A stretch of 64,000 nucleotides of DNA from Lineus longissimus. Its lineage: Eukaryota > Nemertea > Pilidiophora > Heteronemertea > Lineidae. Under the pieces are notes generated by a model. The model was not told where the DNA came from. It ran no database searches and was given only the letters and a program-made list of their open reading frames with translations. A program made the translations under genes and the position numbers. Positions 1 to 11,752 of this stretch are shown piece by piece (the first letter of the stretch is position 1; each line of letters starts with the position of its first letter). The stretch lies in assembly GCF_910592395.1 (NCBI RefSeq), contig NC_088325.1, positions 15,130,109 through 15,194,108 on the forward strand, written 5' to 3'.

Positions 1-240
1 TAGAAGACCTTATCAACGAAAGCCTTTAGTCTTTCTCTTCGTTTGACGAGGCTGAAACAAATTTCAGTAAAGAGAGTGTACTCATTTCATCACAGGCACC
101 TTTTTTTCATCAGGCAATACATTAGCATTTCTTTCTGCTATCTGTGTGACTGGGGAGTGATTCAGAACATTTGAGTACCGAAGCTAAACGCTTCCAATGT
201 TTTAAAAACTAACTTGAACCTTATCTACTTTATTTCCCAG

Positions 241-3200
241 CAGAGTGGCAACAGTGCCTTCACCCCTGTCAAAAATTCCTACATCCCACGCGGCGTCGAA
301 AAGAGTGGCTCAAATGACAGTTGTCAGAAGGATCTTATGAATGATTCAAATTCGGACAACAGTCGACCAAACACAGGGCATTATGGTGTACCATCGGAAA
401 CTATGCCGATGATATCTTCGGATCAAAGTCCGACAAGCGATGGCAATTATACCATAGGTGAGCTTTGCCACTTTGACAAGTTGGAGTCTAACAAATTAGA
501 TTTTCGAAGGGCCACGAAGGGTATGAGGTGGAAATAATAAACTCGTCCTAAAAGTCGCAGTGATGGCCTTAAACTTGGATACTACTTTGTTATATCTACC
601 TGGCTACTATCTATCTTACTGATGATTCTTATTTCTCTCCAGATGAAAATGGCATGCCCGTCAGAAGAACCAACATGCACATGGCAATGCGGAACCCGGT
701 GTTGAACTTCGCCGACCTTTTACCGCCACCCCCAGAAAATCCTCCACCCTCGGACATTGGGACTCCACCTGATTCGCCTACACGAGGAATGTCACCTACG
801 AAGTTTGAACACAACTATCGCGTCCCGATGCCCCAGAGTCAACAACGCCAGGCAATGAATGCATATCGGTCACCACATGATCGGTTGCCTACACCACCTA
901 GGAACTTACCATTATCAGACAACGAGCGTCGTTCAATGTCGCCAAGAAACCAGCCTTATAACATTGACGAACGTCGCACCCAGTCGCCCAGGAATGACTT
1001 ATCAAATCGTGTCCAGTCGCCAAAACAACGATGTCAATCCCCCCGGGGTTATAACGATAAATACCAAATCCGCGGAGCGAGTGACCCGGAGGGCCCAATG
1101 CCTCCAAGGGGAGGTTTCAAGGTGTTACCTACGGATCATGATCATAGGTTCATGAGTGATTCGGAGGTGCGTACGCCTCGCTTGTACCCACAACTGCCTC
1201 CATCGCCGACGAACGGTGTGTCGATGGACCGTGCCATACAGAGTTCGTTGCCAAGTTTGGTGAGCGAGCCCATTCATTCACCAGTACATTCAGCGAGGTA
1301 AGTGCTTGCAGATTTGTTTAGAAAATGATAAAATTTAGTCCACTGGTTGATGATGATCTAAATTCAAATTAATTACCGACTCATTCATATTCAACTGACT
1401 TTGATATGTAGGTTAGCATACCTTTGGACTTGACTCAATTGATTAGGATTCGACTCATTTATAACTTACATTTATCTAGATTATGACTCAACTTGAATTA
1501 GGTACCACATAATCAAGCAACTTTCTGTAACTTATCACTTTCAGATTGGAATCGACGCCAAACGGTCCGTCGCTTAGTGTGGACTTGTACCACCAGGGCG
1601 GCGGAGATTCGCCTGTTTATGATGGCGAGTACTTGCCCCCAGAACACACTGGTGAGTCCGATCCTAGTGATAACCCGGAACAAGAATATCCGGAGAGAGA
1701 GTATCGAAATACGGAACGAGACTGTGCTAGCCCCGAATCTAGTGTTGGAGAATTATATGCGGACGGTAAGCGATGGCGCTTAGCCTGAGCTAACCTGCAC
1801 ATTTTATAACACCCACCGCTAACTATGGAATGTTACATGTCAGATTATTCTTCAGTGTTTCTATGTTATATTAACAACTGTGCCAAAATTTAACTGATTT
1901 GAAAATAATTTTGTACATTCTGAACTTTAGGACTCATCTTTTCTTGCAAGTTAAATAATCTTTGAACTCAAATTTACAAACTCAAGCACCTTGAAATATT
2001 TTCTTCTTTAAAAATTACTCATTCTAGCCTCATCAATTCTAAGTTTGTTTACATTTTGGTCAAACCTATGTTTCAACTCATGTTGATTCTTTTGTTGAAT
2101 TGGTGTCCGATGGAGCCACTATCTCAATGTGTCATTTGACAGTTCTGAAACGATCATGTCTTTATTCTTTGAAACATCTAAGCGAACTTGGGTTTTCATG
2201 AATGTAAATCAGTGTTCTAACTCTTAGTCCTGTCGTCTGAACTGTAATTTTGATCTGTACCGTACTGTACGTTGAAACTAACACCATAAGAAAATGGGAT
2301 TTCGATCCAGCTCATTTCACAGCAAAAACCATTTTTAAAAGATAGAAGAAGCACGAAATACTGAATAATGATTTGAAATGTACACTTTTTCCATGTATAG
2401 GCACACCTATGTATATAGAATCATCCTATCATATCCTATGTACATTCAGTGTATGTAATGTACATTGAAATTACATTTATTATGTATATTCTCTGCTCTC
2501 TACTAATTACTTTCCGGTAGTCCTACAAAAGTGGCACAAGGGTACCGTAGTTCAACTGCTGCACAGTAGATATGAACCAGTGTATCACTCATGGGCTTTT
2601 GCCTATGTGAGGCTCCACAAATGCTGAACGAATACTGTATCTTGAGGTGTACAGTTGCAAGTTTAGCTATTCTAAATGGAAGTGACTACTTGGCAAGCCC
2701 GGCTTACCAAACAGCGACTTTTTCTTGTCCTGAATGGAGAGCCGAACTCATTAATATTAAAGTAAAGTCTCCAGCTCGCCAAACAGGGTAGATTTTTTAC
2801 CTGTTTGGCAAGCCAGGACAAAAAAAGATGCCTGTTCGGCGAGCGGCTTGCCAAATAGACCCGGCCATTCTAAATACCGGTTTGCTGTCATAATTGAAAA
2901 CTCTACCATGACAATGCTACCATACATTTGTAGAGAGTAGAGCTATACATAACCCACATCTATGGTGACACTCATGTTCATCCCATGTGTATATGTATAT
3001 GGATTTTTTCTATGTATATAGAGGCTTCTTACGGCACACCGCTGGTTGAGGGTTCAGCACAGTCACAGCTTATGATAGTGTCCTTTGACTGCCTCCAATA
3101 CATCTACCTGAAATTATCTATGTTCATGATGAAAAGTATTGTTGGTCCACGCAAACGTAATTTTGAAATTATCAGGTTCCTAATCAGTAACGGCCATCAC

Positions 3201-6200
3201 TGAACTATTATCATGCTCCGGATCAACTTTTTGTGTACAGTTTAAGATGCATGTTGGTAGCATCCTCTACGGTACACAGAAGAATTGAACTATGCTGAGT
3301 GACGTCTCATACTGATCCTAGGTATATTTCTAACCCACTTCATCCTAAATTTCTTATTATAAAGATTTTGTTAATTTGACATAAGTGTGTTCAACCGTGG
3401 CACTGAGACACCATAGTGATTTTGTGTTCGTGAAAAAAATTTCCAACTTGCATATATCAAATTCACCCCTGGATTGTCTCAAAATATCTTCTCATGTTTC
3501 ATGGTTATGAAATTCGAAGTTACGTGCATCAATGTTCCTTGCTTTGCTTTTGATGTTACACCTGGAAGTTAGTTTACCTACTTTGCACATATTATATTGC
3601 ACCACCTGGCAGAATGAGTCCTGTAGAAAGTAGTCAGTGTTTCATTTGAAGGCAGTGAACACCATTATGTTGGAAGCCTTGCTTTGACATCATTTCGTCA
3701 GGTGTTTTGGTATTATATTTTGACTCAGATGAACTGGCGAGCAAAACAGCATCAAGGTGTTCACCGCAATAACGTATCAGCATCTCAATAGGTGGCACTG
3801 ATTTTCACTTGGGTTAGTCTCAAAATGACATCATAACTCGAAGTATTGATGTCACATCTCTGTCACAGCAAGGCGATGCCCAGGTGACAATCAGCACCGC
3901 TAAGCAGCGATTGCGGTAGTTTTGCTAGTGTTCCATTATAGGTAATCGTTACTTGTTACTCTGGGTCTCTGGGTCACTACACCACCACCACTAACACACA
4001 CACTAACACACAAACATTGCAAACACTGAAAAAAACTGAACACGGTTTTAAGCCTTCGAGGGAGCACTTGTCAACCCAAGGACAAGACGTTTTCGATTAT
4101 CTGTTGCCAAGTAGCGAAGTTATCGTACCCCTCTTGTCTATCTCACTATCTACCTCCTGACCTCCAAACACCAATACATTGACATATAGTTCAGGTTCTA
4201 ATGTAACAAATACATTTAACGCATGGTGTAATTAAGTGTTGTAAATACGTGTATATAACAATTTCCTCTTCGTTGCTAAGTTTGAAAAGAAAACGTTAAT
4301 CACTCATTATAAGGTACAAAAAATATCACGTCGATGTTTTTTCCTTTATTTTGATTTATGCATCTGATTCATTTCTTGTGCATTTGAAGTTGAATTAATT
4401 TGATTGTTTCAAATGTGGTTGTTTGTCGTACATTTTATTTACTGCAAGGTACAATTCAAACTTTACTTTCTCAACACCGTTCTTGTAAAGTGATTCATTT
4501 TGTTTGATAATTTCAAAGTTCTTCACAATTTTTGTCCAGACCATGTTAATTTGATTAATATCTTCACCCTGTTCCGTTTTCATGTCTTCTGCTGACTCAT
4601 CAACTTTTCAAATTTAAGGGAACTGATTTTTTTTTCAATATGAAAAAAGTGAGCCCTTCACATGGCCCAAAGAAGATTTGTTGATGATTGTGAGCAAATC
4701 ATGTAAGACCATGTCTGCATCTTGTGTCCTCCCTTTGGGTTGGGAGTTGTTAATGTTTGCAAGGAAAACAAAGTGTTAAACACTGGTTACCATGACAGGT
4801 TGCCACGACAACAGAGGTGGCTGTGGCAAGTCAGTCTGATTTGTTTTCGGTCCTTGTCATTCTAAATCTTCTTTGGGCTAGATTCTGTTTCAAGACTTGC
4901 TTTGCCTAATCAAAGTACAAAAGAATGTACAGTTTATTGGACAAAGATAACTTGGAACAGAAAGGGTTCTTCAATGACCCATCATAGTTTTTACGCCAAA
5001 TCTTTGCAGTTTTTTATGAATCTTGTATCGCGTTGTTTTAGGTGGTTCAATGATGGCATCATGGGCGAGCGTAACGGACGGGAGCAACTCAGAGTGTACG
5101 AGCGCTCGATCGAGTTTAGCGAGTTCTTCTGATGGGTCATTCCTAACTGAGGCCGACTTCGCAACCGCGGTTGCAAAGGCCGCAGAATTATCAGGGCTTA
5201 CTGTGGTGGGGTCTACAGTATGTGACCCTAGCCATCAACAAGGAAAACAAGGTATGAAACAATGGTTACCATGACTGGTTGCCATGGTGTCAGTGGTTGC
5301 TGTGGCAACGTAATTTACCATAGCAACCATTGTTATGGTGACTGTGGTTGCTACACTGGCTTCTTGGTCGCCGTGGTGACTTCTTTCATCTTTCGATGTC
5401 ATCTCTTCTGATGTGATAATTTTTCCAATGTTTTTTTTCTCTCTCTTTTGGCATGATTTCGAACAACTCTATCTATGACTTTTTAATCTCTTCTCGATGT
5501 TGTCACTTTCAAATTTGTTCACAAAACATAAGGTGCACTAAACTTCACACTATTACATCTCCATTGTACACCAAATAAGTACTTATGTACTCATTTCTAT
5601 ACATTATTTTATGTGTTGTGTTGAAAAGAAGATATTGAGTTGAGAGCACATGAGCCATCTCGGCTCATTTTCGTCTCTTTAGACAATATTTGGGCGATTC
5701 GTAGGAGTGTATAGGAGGAATCAAAGAAACCTGGAGGAAAATTACGCTGTCAAAGAGCGCATGAGTAAACCTGGACCAATGGAACCAGCGACCTCCGGGG
5801 TGACCGGCGCCAATGTTTCTATTGGGCCGCTTTGACTGGTAGGACGAGTTTATCGTTATCCCAAGAAGCGATCGTACAGCAAAAGCAGCAAAATAAGAAA
5901 CCTGACAGGTTCCATTCAGACACAATAGCTCTGAGGCTGTGTCATCCTTGATCCTGGGACCAATGGCATGATCTAGAGAGAATTCCATAGACTCTACTAT
6001 TGTCAGTCACTTGATAGAAAAGGGATGAATTCAGTTGTGATTTCTAGGTTTGAAGCCAAATTGAAGCAATGAGAGCGAAGTGCACAAGTTCTTCTTAAAA
6101 CCTATGAACTTTTTAGTTGTCTGTGCTTCACGAACTTATCCATTGATGAGACAGCCATATTTGACAATCCCCAATTGTTTAAAACTTAAAAATCTTATTT

Positions 6201-9200
6201 ACAACATTAATCTGCTTGGCATAACATTAAAACATGTTTGCAATCTTGTCCTAGCATGGGTAGTGCTGGATTGTGTATGTCTATCAAGTTCGCTAAAGTG
6301 TTTGTGTTGGTGAAGGTCTTAATGCTTATGTCTTTTGATTCGTCTGTGAGTTGGCATTACATTTAGCCTAGATATTTTTGTAATACAAGATCCTCTAACT
6401 TTCATTTCATATCAAAGAAACTTGTTTTACCAACCTTGTGAGTCTTGTGTCCCTGGTGTGTCTTCTGAAAAAGCAATAACCTCCATGTTCTTGTCGTGTA
6501 ATGAAAAATGAACGGCTGCATGCTTTGAAATGTTGGTCGAAACTGTTCGACTGCTGTAAACCCAAATAGAATCCAGACATCAAATAGTTGATCGGAGTGT
6601 CCTTCGTTGTTCTAATTACTTTGATACAACTAGTTGGTGGCCATTCACATAAAAAGTTCATATTTGGGTTTGCAGTGTGCATCTTGACTTAGATTTCTCC
6701 TTCCAAAGGTTTGATTCGTACTTAGTTGTCCTTTTGCTATCTTAACTCTTTATGACATGACAACAAATAGATTATCATCCGTCATGGTTGGTAGTCTAGT
6801 CATCAAGATGGTATTGTCCGAAAGATAAACGTCATGGTTGGTAGTCTAGTCTTGACAATGGTATGTTGATGATAGGATCCTGTCAGAATAATCTACTAAA
6901 TTTCGTTATTGCATTTCCAATGGCCATTTTCAGGAAAAAGATACCACAAACACCGAGAACGTGCCAAGAGACCAACTAGCCCTTATAGTACAGATAGTAA
7001 TTATAGTGCAGTACCACCCCAGCCGAGGAAACCTTATCCGAAGTCACAGCGAAAACAACAATTACAGGATCAAGGACAACACGGTAGGTCGAGCGGTCAA
7101 CTGTGAAAACCTCTCAAGATGCATTGCATATACCTCAAGTTTTGAGGACACAATTGGTAGAAAATTGAACCATGCAAATTCACAGACTCTGTATCTGGTC
7201 ACCGATGTACATGAATGAGAACCATTGCAGGGTCTTGCTTGTGTATGGAGAACCGGATACAACATCTCTTAATTTTGTTCCATTTTCGGCCATTGACGCA
7301 ATGATTCGAAGTCCTCAATGGGGTATTGACGACAGAATTTCTGTAAAGTTAGACATTTTCAATGAGGACATCTGTCTCGAATCGAAGACAGAATTTGTCG
7401 GTCCCAGAGGTTATCCTTGATGTTTTACTGTTGATGTGTACGTATCATTATGACTCGGGTGTTCGAATACCGACAGTGTGGTATCAATTACTTAAGTATG
7501 TAGTTGCCACCGCCACCAGTATCTCACTACAGCTACTCTTCCAAAGGTCAAAGCGAAAACGGCAACATCTTGTCTTCATGCCCGATTGACAGTTAAGAAT
7601 AAGAAGAATTTAAGTTGTTGTTCATGTTGATCAAGATTATCTCATCTTATGTCAATCATTGGTTTTCAATTACAGAACATCTACATTGTACTAACACACA
7701 TGCACTTTTCATGTAGCTGCACCTGGCTCCCGGGAAACGATATAGGGTACAATAATTATACCTGAAAATGTAATTCGTCGCATTGAAATAGTTTCACGTT
7801 TAACTTTAAGAAATTGATTATAAGTTAATATAAGCTGTCGAACCTTTCAAATATTAACAATCTTTATTTCTAGCTCATCGGCACCGCCGGGACCCCGACC
7901 TAGGTCAAGGCCACCAAGGTCAAGGTCACCAGGGTCAAAGGGTACCGCCCGCTCCGCCAGAGAGGGCGAACAGTCTCCGTCAACATAATAACGTGAATAA
8001 TATGAATAAGACATCTCAATCTCCACACCAAAATGGAGAGTGGGGACCTCCGCAGTGTACGTAGTCAATGTTGTGTCCGCTATGTTTTGGTTTGGTGTGT
8101 GTAGCAGATTGATAATAATATGAACCTCCACATGTGAATGGAGAGTGGGGACCTCTTAAGTGTACGGAGTCAATGTTGTCTCCTGATATATTCTGGTTAA
8201 TTGTAAAACGAAGTGATGATAATGTGATATGGAAATGGAGATTGGGGACCTATTCTGTTGAATGCTGCTAACTAATGTTGTTTTTAGAGGTAATTGCTCA
8301 GAGTGCTTCCTATTAGCATAGAGTGATTATAAGACATTGTCAGAATTCAGAGTAGGAAGTTATCCAGCTTACGTATAGTCAGTATTGTCTTATTTGTGCT
8401 TGGTTTAGTGAGTATCGCTGCCAGTTACGGTCTTCTCAAGTCATTTGAGGGTGTGTTGGGGGGGGGGGGGGGGGGTTCTGTTGTCCGAGGGGTTCAAACT
8501 TCAATGTGAGGGCAAATGTTCACTTGCTTGATGTCCTATGCCAACCATATGCACCTCTTTCTTTCTACTAATGCTACGATGCAACTACGATATTCTTCTC
8601 TCTGTTTCTCTCTTATCAATATTCATTTGTCATCTCCACTTTTCTTTGATCCATCCATCCATCCATAATGTTATCATTCTCCTCAATTCACCATTTCATT
8701 TTTGCCTTCGATGAACTTGTAGCAAGCTTTTATTTAATACCTTTCCGTTGTCCTCTTTAATAATTTATTTTTGTCCCAGGCAAGAAAATGTCAACAGTAA
8801 ATTCATTTACCATTAAAGTTCTGCGGCAAATGTGACAGTCTGTATGTACCACCAATAAAAATGAGCAAATCCAAAAAAAATAGTTTCACAAAAATGTGGT
8901 GTTTTCTAATTTTCCTGCCTACATTTTTCATTTACGGATCTATAAATTTCAGAAAAGTCTCCTAAATTAACCGAATATTCTCTTCTTTCAGATGGTGAAC
9001 TGCCCTCTTATAATAAACCAAATTTCCCTGTGGCCAGTTCAGGTAATACCGGGCCACGGAACATGAATACCTCAACTGGGCGGCGTCACCACCGGAACGA
9101 CCCACAGGATTCATCTCATACTGCTACACTGCCAAACAATGCACACGTTTTCGAGCAGGTGAGTTTGATTTCTTCAAGCAGAGCATAATGTGCAGCAAAG

Positions 9201-9316
9201 ACACAGACACAGAATGACATCCATTCTGGTATTTCAGTTTAGGCAGACCTTATCCTTTCTTACAAATTTCTCAATACAAATATATTTCTCTTATCTTCCA
9301 GCCTCCTGTTGTATAA
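241..9316 (+). CDS. robo: Roundabout (Robo) axon-guidance receptor, C-terminal cytoplasmic part (8 exons, 5' part outside window)
   Basis: Robo proteins are single-pass receptors for Slit ligands; the cytoplasmic tail recruits Ena/Abl, Dock/Nck and srGAP-type effectors. Exons read from splice sites and phase: 241-457, 643-1297, 1545-1765, 5042-5251, 6934-7083, 7874-8056, 8992-9158, 9302-9316. They sum to 1,818 nt, or 605 residues plus TAA, and phases agree at every junction. The extracellular Ig/FN3 domains and transmembrane helix lie upstream of the window. Diagnostic segments are the CC2-type motif NFADLLPPPPENPPP (about residues 94-108), then SWASVTDGSNS and SSSDGSFLTEADFATAVA, then RPTSPYSTDSNYSA; all match conserved blocks of vertebrate ROBO1/2 tails in the same order. 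A CC1 PYATT-type tyrosine motif is not in the visible exons. The tail is rich in SP sites and ends PPVV. Identification is by recalled family motifs, not by a search. Confidence 0.93.
643..1297 (+). CDS. robo: robo exon with CC2 motif and SP-rich tail segment
   Basis: This is the largest Robo exon here (655 nt, phase 1 in, phase 2 out). It opens after a tttctctccag acceptor and closes before GTAAGT. It encodes the LLPPPPENPPP motif, the Ena/VASP (EVH1) docking site in Robo tails, followed by at least eight S-P or T-P pairs in a low-complexity, Pro/Arg-rich stretch. Such a tail is probably intrinsically disordered and a target of proline-directed kinases (inference). Confidence 0.93.
2678..2866. 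mobile_element. Mutator-like MITE, 189 bp
   Basis: The ends are inverted: TTGGCAAGCC near 2690 and GGCTTGCCAA near 2845, with imperfect pairing extending to about 45 bp (GGCTTACCAAACAG...TTTTTCTTGTCCT against its reverse complement at 2815-2860). The nine bases ATTCTAAAT occur immediately outside both ends (2669-2677 and 2867-2875). This fits a 9-bp target-site duplication, as Mutator-like elements make. It is non-coding and lies in the robo intron. Confidence 0.75.
4664..4879. mobile_element. Foldback/MITE-like element, 216 bp
   Basis: GGCCCAAAGAAGATTT at 4664-4679 is matched by its reverse complement AAATCTTCTTTGGGCT at 4864-4879 (15 of 16). The interior holds a ggttaccatgacaggttgcc module that recurs at 5265. 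I see no clear target duplication, so the element class is unassigned. Confidence 0.5.
5042..5251 (+). CDS. robo: robo exon with conserved SWASVTDGSNS / DGSF-EADFATAV block
   Basis: The 210-nt exon is phase 1 at both ends and can be skipped without a frameshift. It encodes the most conserved part of the distal Robo tail: SWASVTDGSNS, SSDGSFLTEADF and a short Ala-rich helix (AKAAEL). The last 20 nt and the donor resemble a segment about 490 bp upstream in the preceding intron (aaggaaaacaa...ggttaccatgac near 4761 and 5241). Confidence 0.92.
5252..6933 (+). other. robo intron (1.7 kb)
   Basis: No exon found. 5256-5345 is a cluster of GGTTACCATG / GGTTGCCATGG / GCTGTGGCAAC words, which are short palindromic RFX-like modules. 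At 6780 and 6831 a 22-bp direct repeat (cgtcatggttggtagtctag...) occurs twice. Confidence 0.6.
7084..7873 (+). other. robo intron (0.8 kb), nothing further seen
   Basis: Bounded by the GTAGGT donor and the tttctag acceptor. Open frames within it are short and lack family similarity or suitable splice phases. Confidence 0.6.
7874..8056 (+). CDS. robo: robo exon with Gly-Gln-His repeat; its 3' end belongs to a tandem repeat
   Basis: The 183-nt exon is phase 1 at both ends. The acceptor is tttatttctag; the donor is GTACGT at 8057. It encodes a short G-Q-G-H-Q-G-Q repeat, a VPPAPPER proline motif and a C-terminal NGEWGPPQ. The last part of the exon together with its donor is repeated twice downstream inside the intron at spacings of 105 and 97 bp. 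This exon is the least conserved of the set and was placed by phase and splice sites. Confidence 0.82.
7996..8285 (+). repeat. Tandem repeat (3 units, 97-105 bp) spanning a robo exon end and its splice donor
   Basis: Units share AATGGAGAGTGGGGACCT starting at 8032, 8137 and 8234, preceded by ataatatgaa-type sequence and followed by AGTGTACGNAGTCAATGTTG in the first two. The first unit is the coding end of the exon plus its donor; the second retains a donor-like AGT|GTACGG; the third is degenerate. Confidence 0.85.
8458..8475 (+). repeat. Poly-G run, 18 bases
   Basis: An uninterrupted run of about 18 G in the robo intron. Such a tract can form a G-quadruplex and is prone to length errors in sequencing. 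Confidence 0.9.
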
Positions 9317-10171
9317 TGAAACGTCACTTTGCCAAACGAGGACTTCTTCTGAACTGAGGTTGTTATATGTGGTTTATGGAGCGGGCCAGCAGGTGTTGTT
9401 CAAGACAATAGTGCCATCCTTGCATCAATTTCAAGACCACATTTGGAGTATTTTACGTACGAACTACACCACGCCTTCGTGAGATTAAAATTTGGCAGTG
9501 CCAAAGATTAGAAGGTCTGTTGACCTGGTCGAGAACAGTTGGTTGTGCTCATGTTACTCAGGCTGGAGTCATTAAGTGCTGTACTCAGTCATGAGTCATT
9601 GAACGTGGTGCACTTAAGTGTTGTTGATTAATCTCTATCATGAGCAGACCCGTTGCCAGTGTCGATTGAACAGTGGTTCAAGAAAGGGTCTATGGTTTGG
9701 CAAACCTATCCATGGAGGCAACGTAGAACTAATGGCCTTAGTCAATGGAAAGTAAAAACCAGCACTCAACTTATATGGAGCCTACCAACAATTCAGATTT
9801 TGAAAGGTTAGGCCATGCGATGTGTTCAGAGGTTGAGCTGCATTTGGATTCGCGACAGCTTGGAGTATGAAGCAGCGTTGGAGTATGATGCTGCGTGGCA
9901 GAGGTGAAACCAGGTGGAGAGAGTTGCGTCATAAAACAGAGATTGGTGTATATGTTTATTTCGAAGAGGCAGTTATAAGACTAAAGATGTCAATTCACTC
10001 AGCCTGAACTTCTTGTTTTTGTTGTTCGTACCTTAGATCTCTGTGACTTAACATAATATTTTGGTGCTTTATATTACAAATGGAAAAGATGACGAACGAA
10101 ATCACCAGGGACTCAAATTGAAATAAGGAGACGATTCCTCAATATGTTGTTGTGCGGCAAGTTATGTGTTC

Positions 10172-10531
10172 TGGCAGTGGCCATGGAAGATGAGTTACAA
10201 ACAGCCTCAGTCGTGGACGGCGAAATATTTGGAATCAAACACAGAAAATTTACCTGCCATGGAAGATGAGTACACACAGCCGGAGTCGAGGACGGCGAAA
10301 TATTTGGAATCAAACACAGAAAATTGACTTGAAAGGAGCTATGAGGCGTTTCCCATGCTGAACAGCTGGAAGGAGGAAAAACGAACTGTTTGAGCGGTGA
10401 TAGCCTGAGTGGTGGACGGCTAAATATTTGGAATCAAACACAGAAGATTTACCTGAAAGGAGCTATGAGGTGTTTCCCATGCTGGACAGCTGGAAGGAGG
10501 AAAAACGAACTGTTTGAGCGGTGATAGCCTA
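10172..10531 (+). repeat. Tandem duplications (about 75 bp and about 124 bp units)
   Basis: GACGGCGAAATATTTGGAAT followed by caaacacagaaaatt recurs starting at about 10216, 10291 and 10415 (third copy GACGGCTAAATATTTGG). A longer block beginning gaaaggagctatgagg... and ending gagcggtgatagcct is present twice (about 10330 and 10455) with few differences. It appears non-coding. Confidence 0.85.
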
Positions 10532-10690
10532 GTTGCTGAGCAACAAGATCTGGTTGCTGAGGTATTCTGTGTAGTCGCTTAGAAAGGATAATTGGTCGCT
10601 AATGTATATTGCCCATTTCAAACGATGATTCCTACTACTGGCATAAACTATCATATTTGGGTGGTTCGTTTTTAAAAAATGCTTGCCGAG

Positions 10691-10704
10691 GTTGCTATGG
10701 TAAC
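10691..10704. promoter_or_regulatory. X-box-like (RFX) palindrome
   Basis: GTTGCTATGGTAAC is close to the RFX consensus GTTRCCATGGYAAC. A half-site GGTTGCCATAG follows about 10 bp downstream. Similar words recur at 4785, 5265, 11940-11975 and 15895, so they may belong to a dispersed repeat rather than a functional site. Confidence 0.35.
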
Positions 10705-11752
10705 AAAAGCTGGTTGCCATAGATTAACTTGGTTACATCTCGTGGCGCCTTGTTTCCAATTGTTTCCAATTGTTAGGTTGACTGAGGTTAATCTGTCAAA
10801 CCATATAAAAGGGGGCAAAGACTTGTGATGACATTATAAGCACCTGATACGGGATAGCTGAAAAAATGTTGCTACAGATTGCATAATACTGTGTACAGAA
10901 ATTGCCAGGTTGCTACAGCTGAGCTTGGCTCTTTTCGTATTTGTTCATCCCCCCTCTGTGTGTGGCTGTGAGAAGCCAACACGGGCAAAGGGCAAATCAA
11001 ATATGTTTGCAGCTTTTGTCTCATTTTACTGAGGAAGATACTTGATGTGCAGAGGGGTGTTGTATGATTACTAAAAAAGTCAATTTGGAGGAGAGATCTC
11101 AATTAAAAACAACCTCTTACCTATCTTCAGGAATGAAAACCCTGTGGGGACCAGGTTGTCATCTGATGCTGCTTAGCAAAGTATGGTATAGATATTTTTT
11201 CGACGTCAGTTCAGTGTTATCCAGCAAAGTTGAGTGGAAGTGTAGTGCGTTCAGTGTATAAAATGCACTGCTTGGACTGATCAAATTTGAAGTGAAACCT
11301 AAATTTGGTCGCCTGGCAACTTAACTTTGGTCGCTATAGAAACAAAAACAAACAGAAACCATGACAGGGGAATTTTTTCATGAACTGATAATCACGGTGT
11401 TTTCTCAGTAGGCTCGACCAGTTCTTAACTGGTGAATTAGTTGTTGTGTCTCAAGAAGTAAATGGTTTAGGAAATTCAGAGAGGAAACGATAATTTCTGC
11501 CAAGCATTTATGATATTTTGTGCATTGTTAAATGCATAGCTCGTATGTATTGTTAATTTCAACGAAGTTGGCTGGCTTCACAAGTATATTTTGAACCGTA
11601 GTGCGAAACAATGTAAATTTGTCCAAGTTAGGGGGTAATGGCGACCATGGGCGCCATCCTATGTTGGATTGGCATTCTTAGTACATTTTTGATTTCGCCT
11701 GTGTATTAATGTAGGCCTACAGGTGAAACCAGCTTACTCGGTGTAAAATAAA

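Larger units (their letters stand above)
1766..5041 (+). other. robo intron (3.3 kb) with two small foldback elements
   Basis: No coding exon is supported between 1766 and 5041. The intron contains a 189-bp MITE at 2678-2866 and a foldback at 4664-4879. The rest is AT-rich with runs of ATGTAC/TATGTA-like words at 2390-2480. Short open frames here show no family similarity and lack a phase-compatible acceptor/donor pair. Confidence 0.7.
9317..11752 (+). other. Probable 3' UTR of robo, ending near an AATAAA at 11747
   Basis: Non-coding sequence follows the robo stop. The first canonical polyadenylation hexamer I noticed is AATAAA at 11747-11752. The region contains tandem repeats (10172-10531) and a perfect X-box-like palindrome at 10691. 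The 3' end is inferred only from the hexamer. Confidence 0.4.

Noticed and set aside
898-1155. Alternative-frame ORFs overlapping robo exon 2
   Set aside because: They are shadows of the SP-rich coding frame, which continues through matched splice phases.
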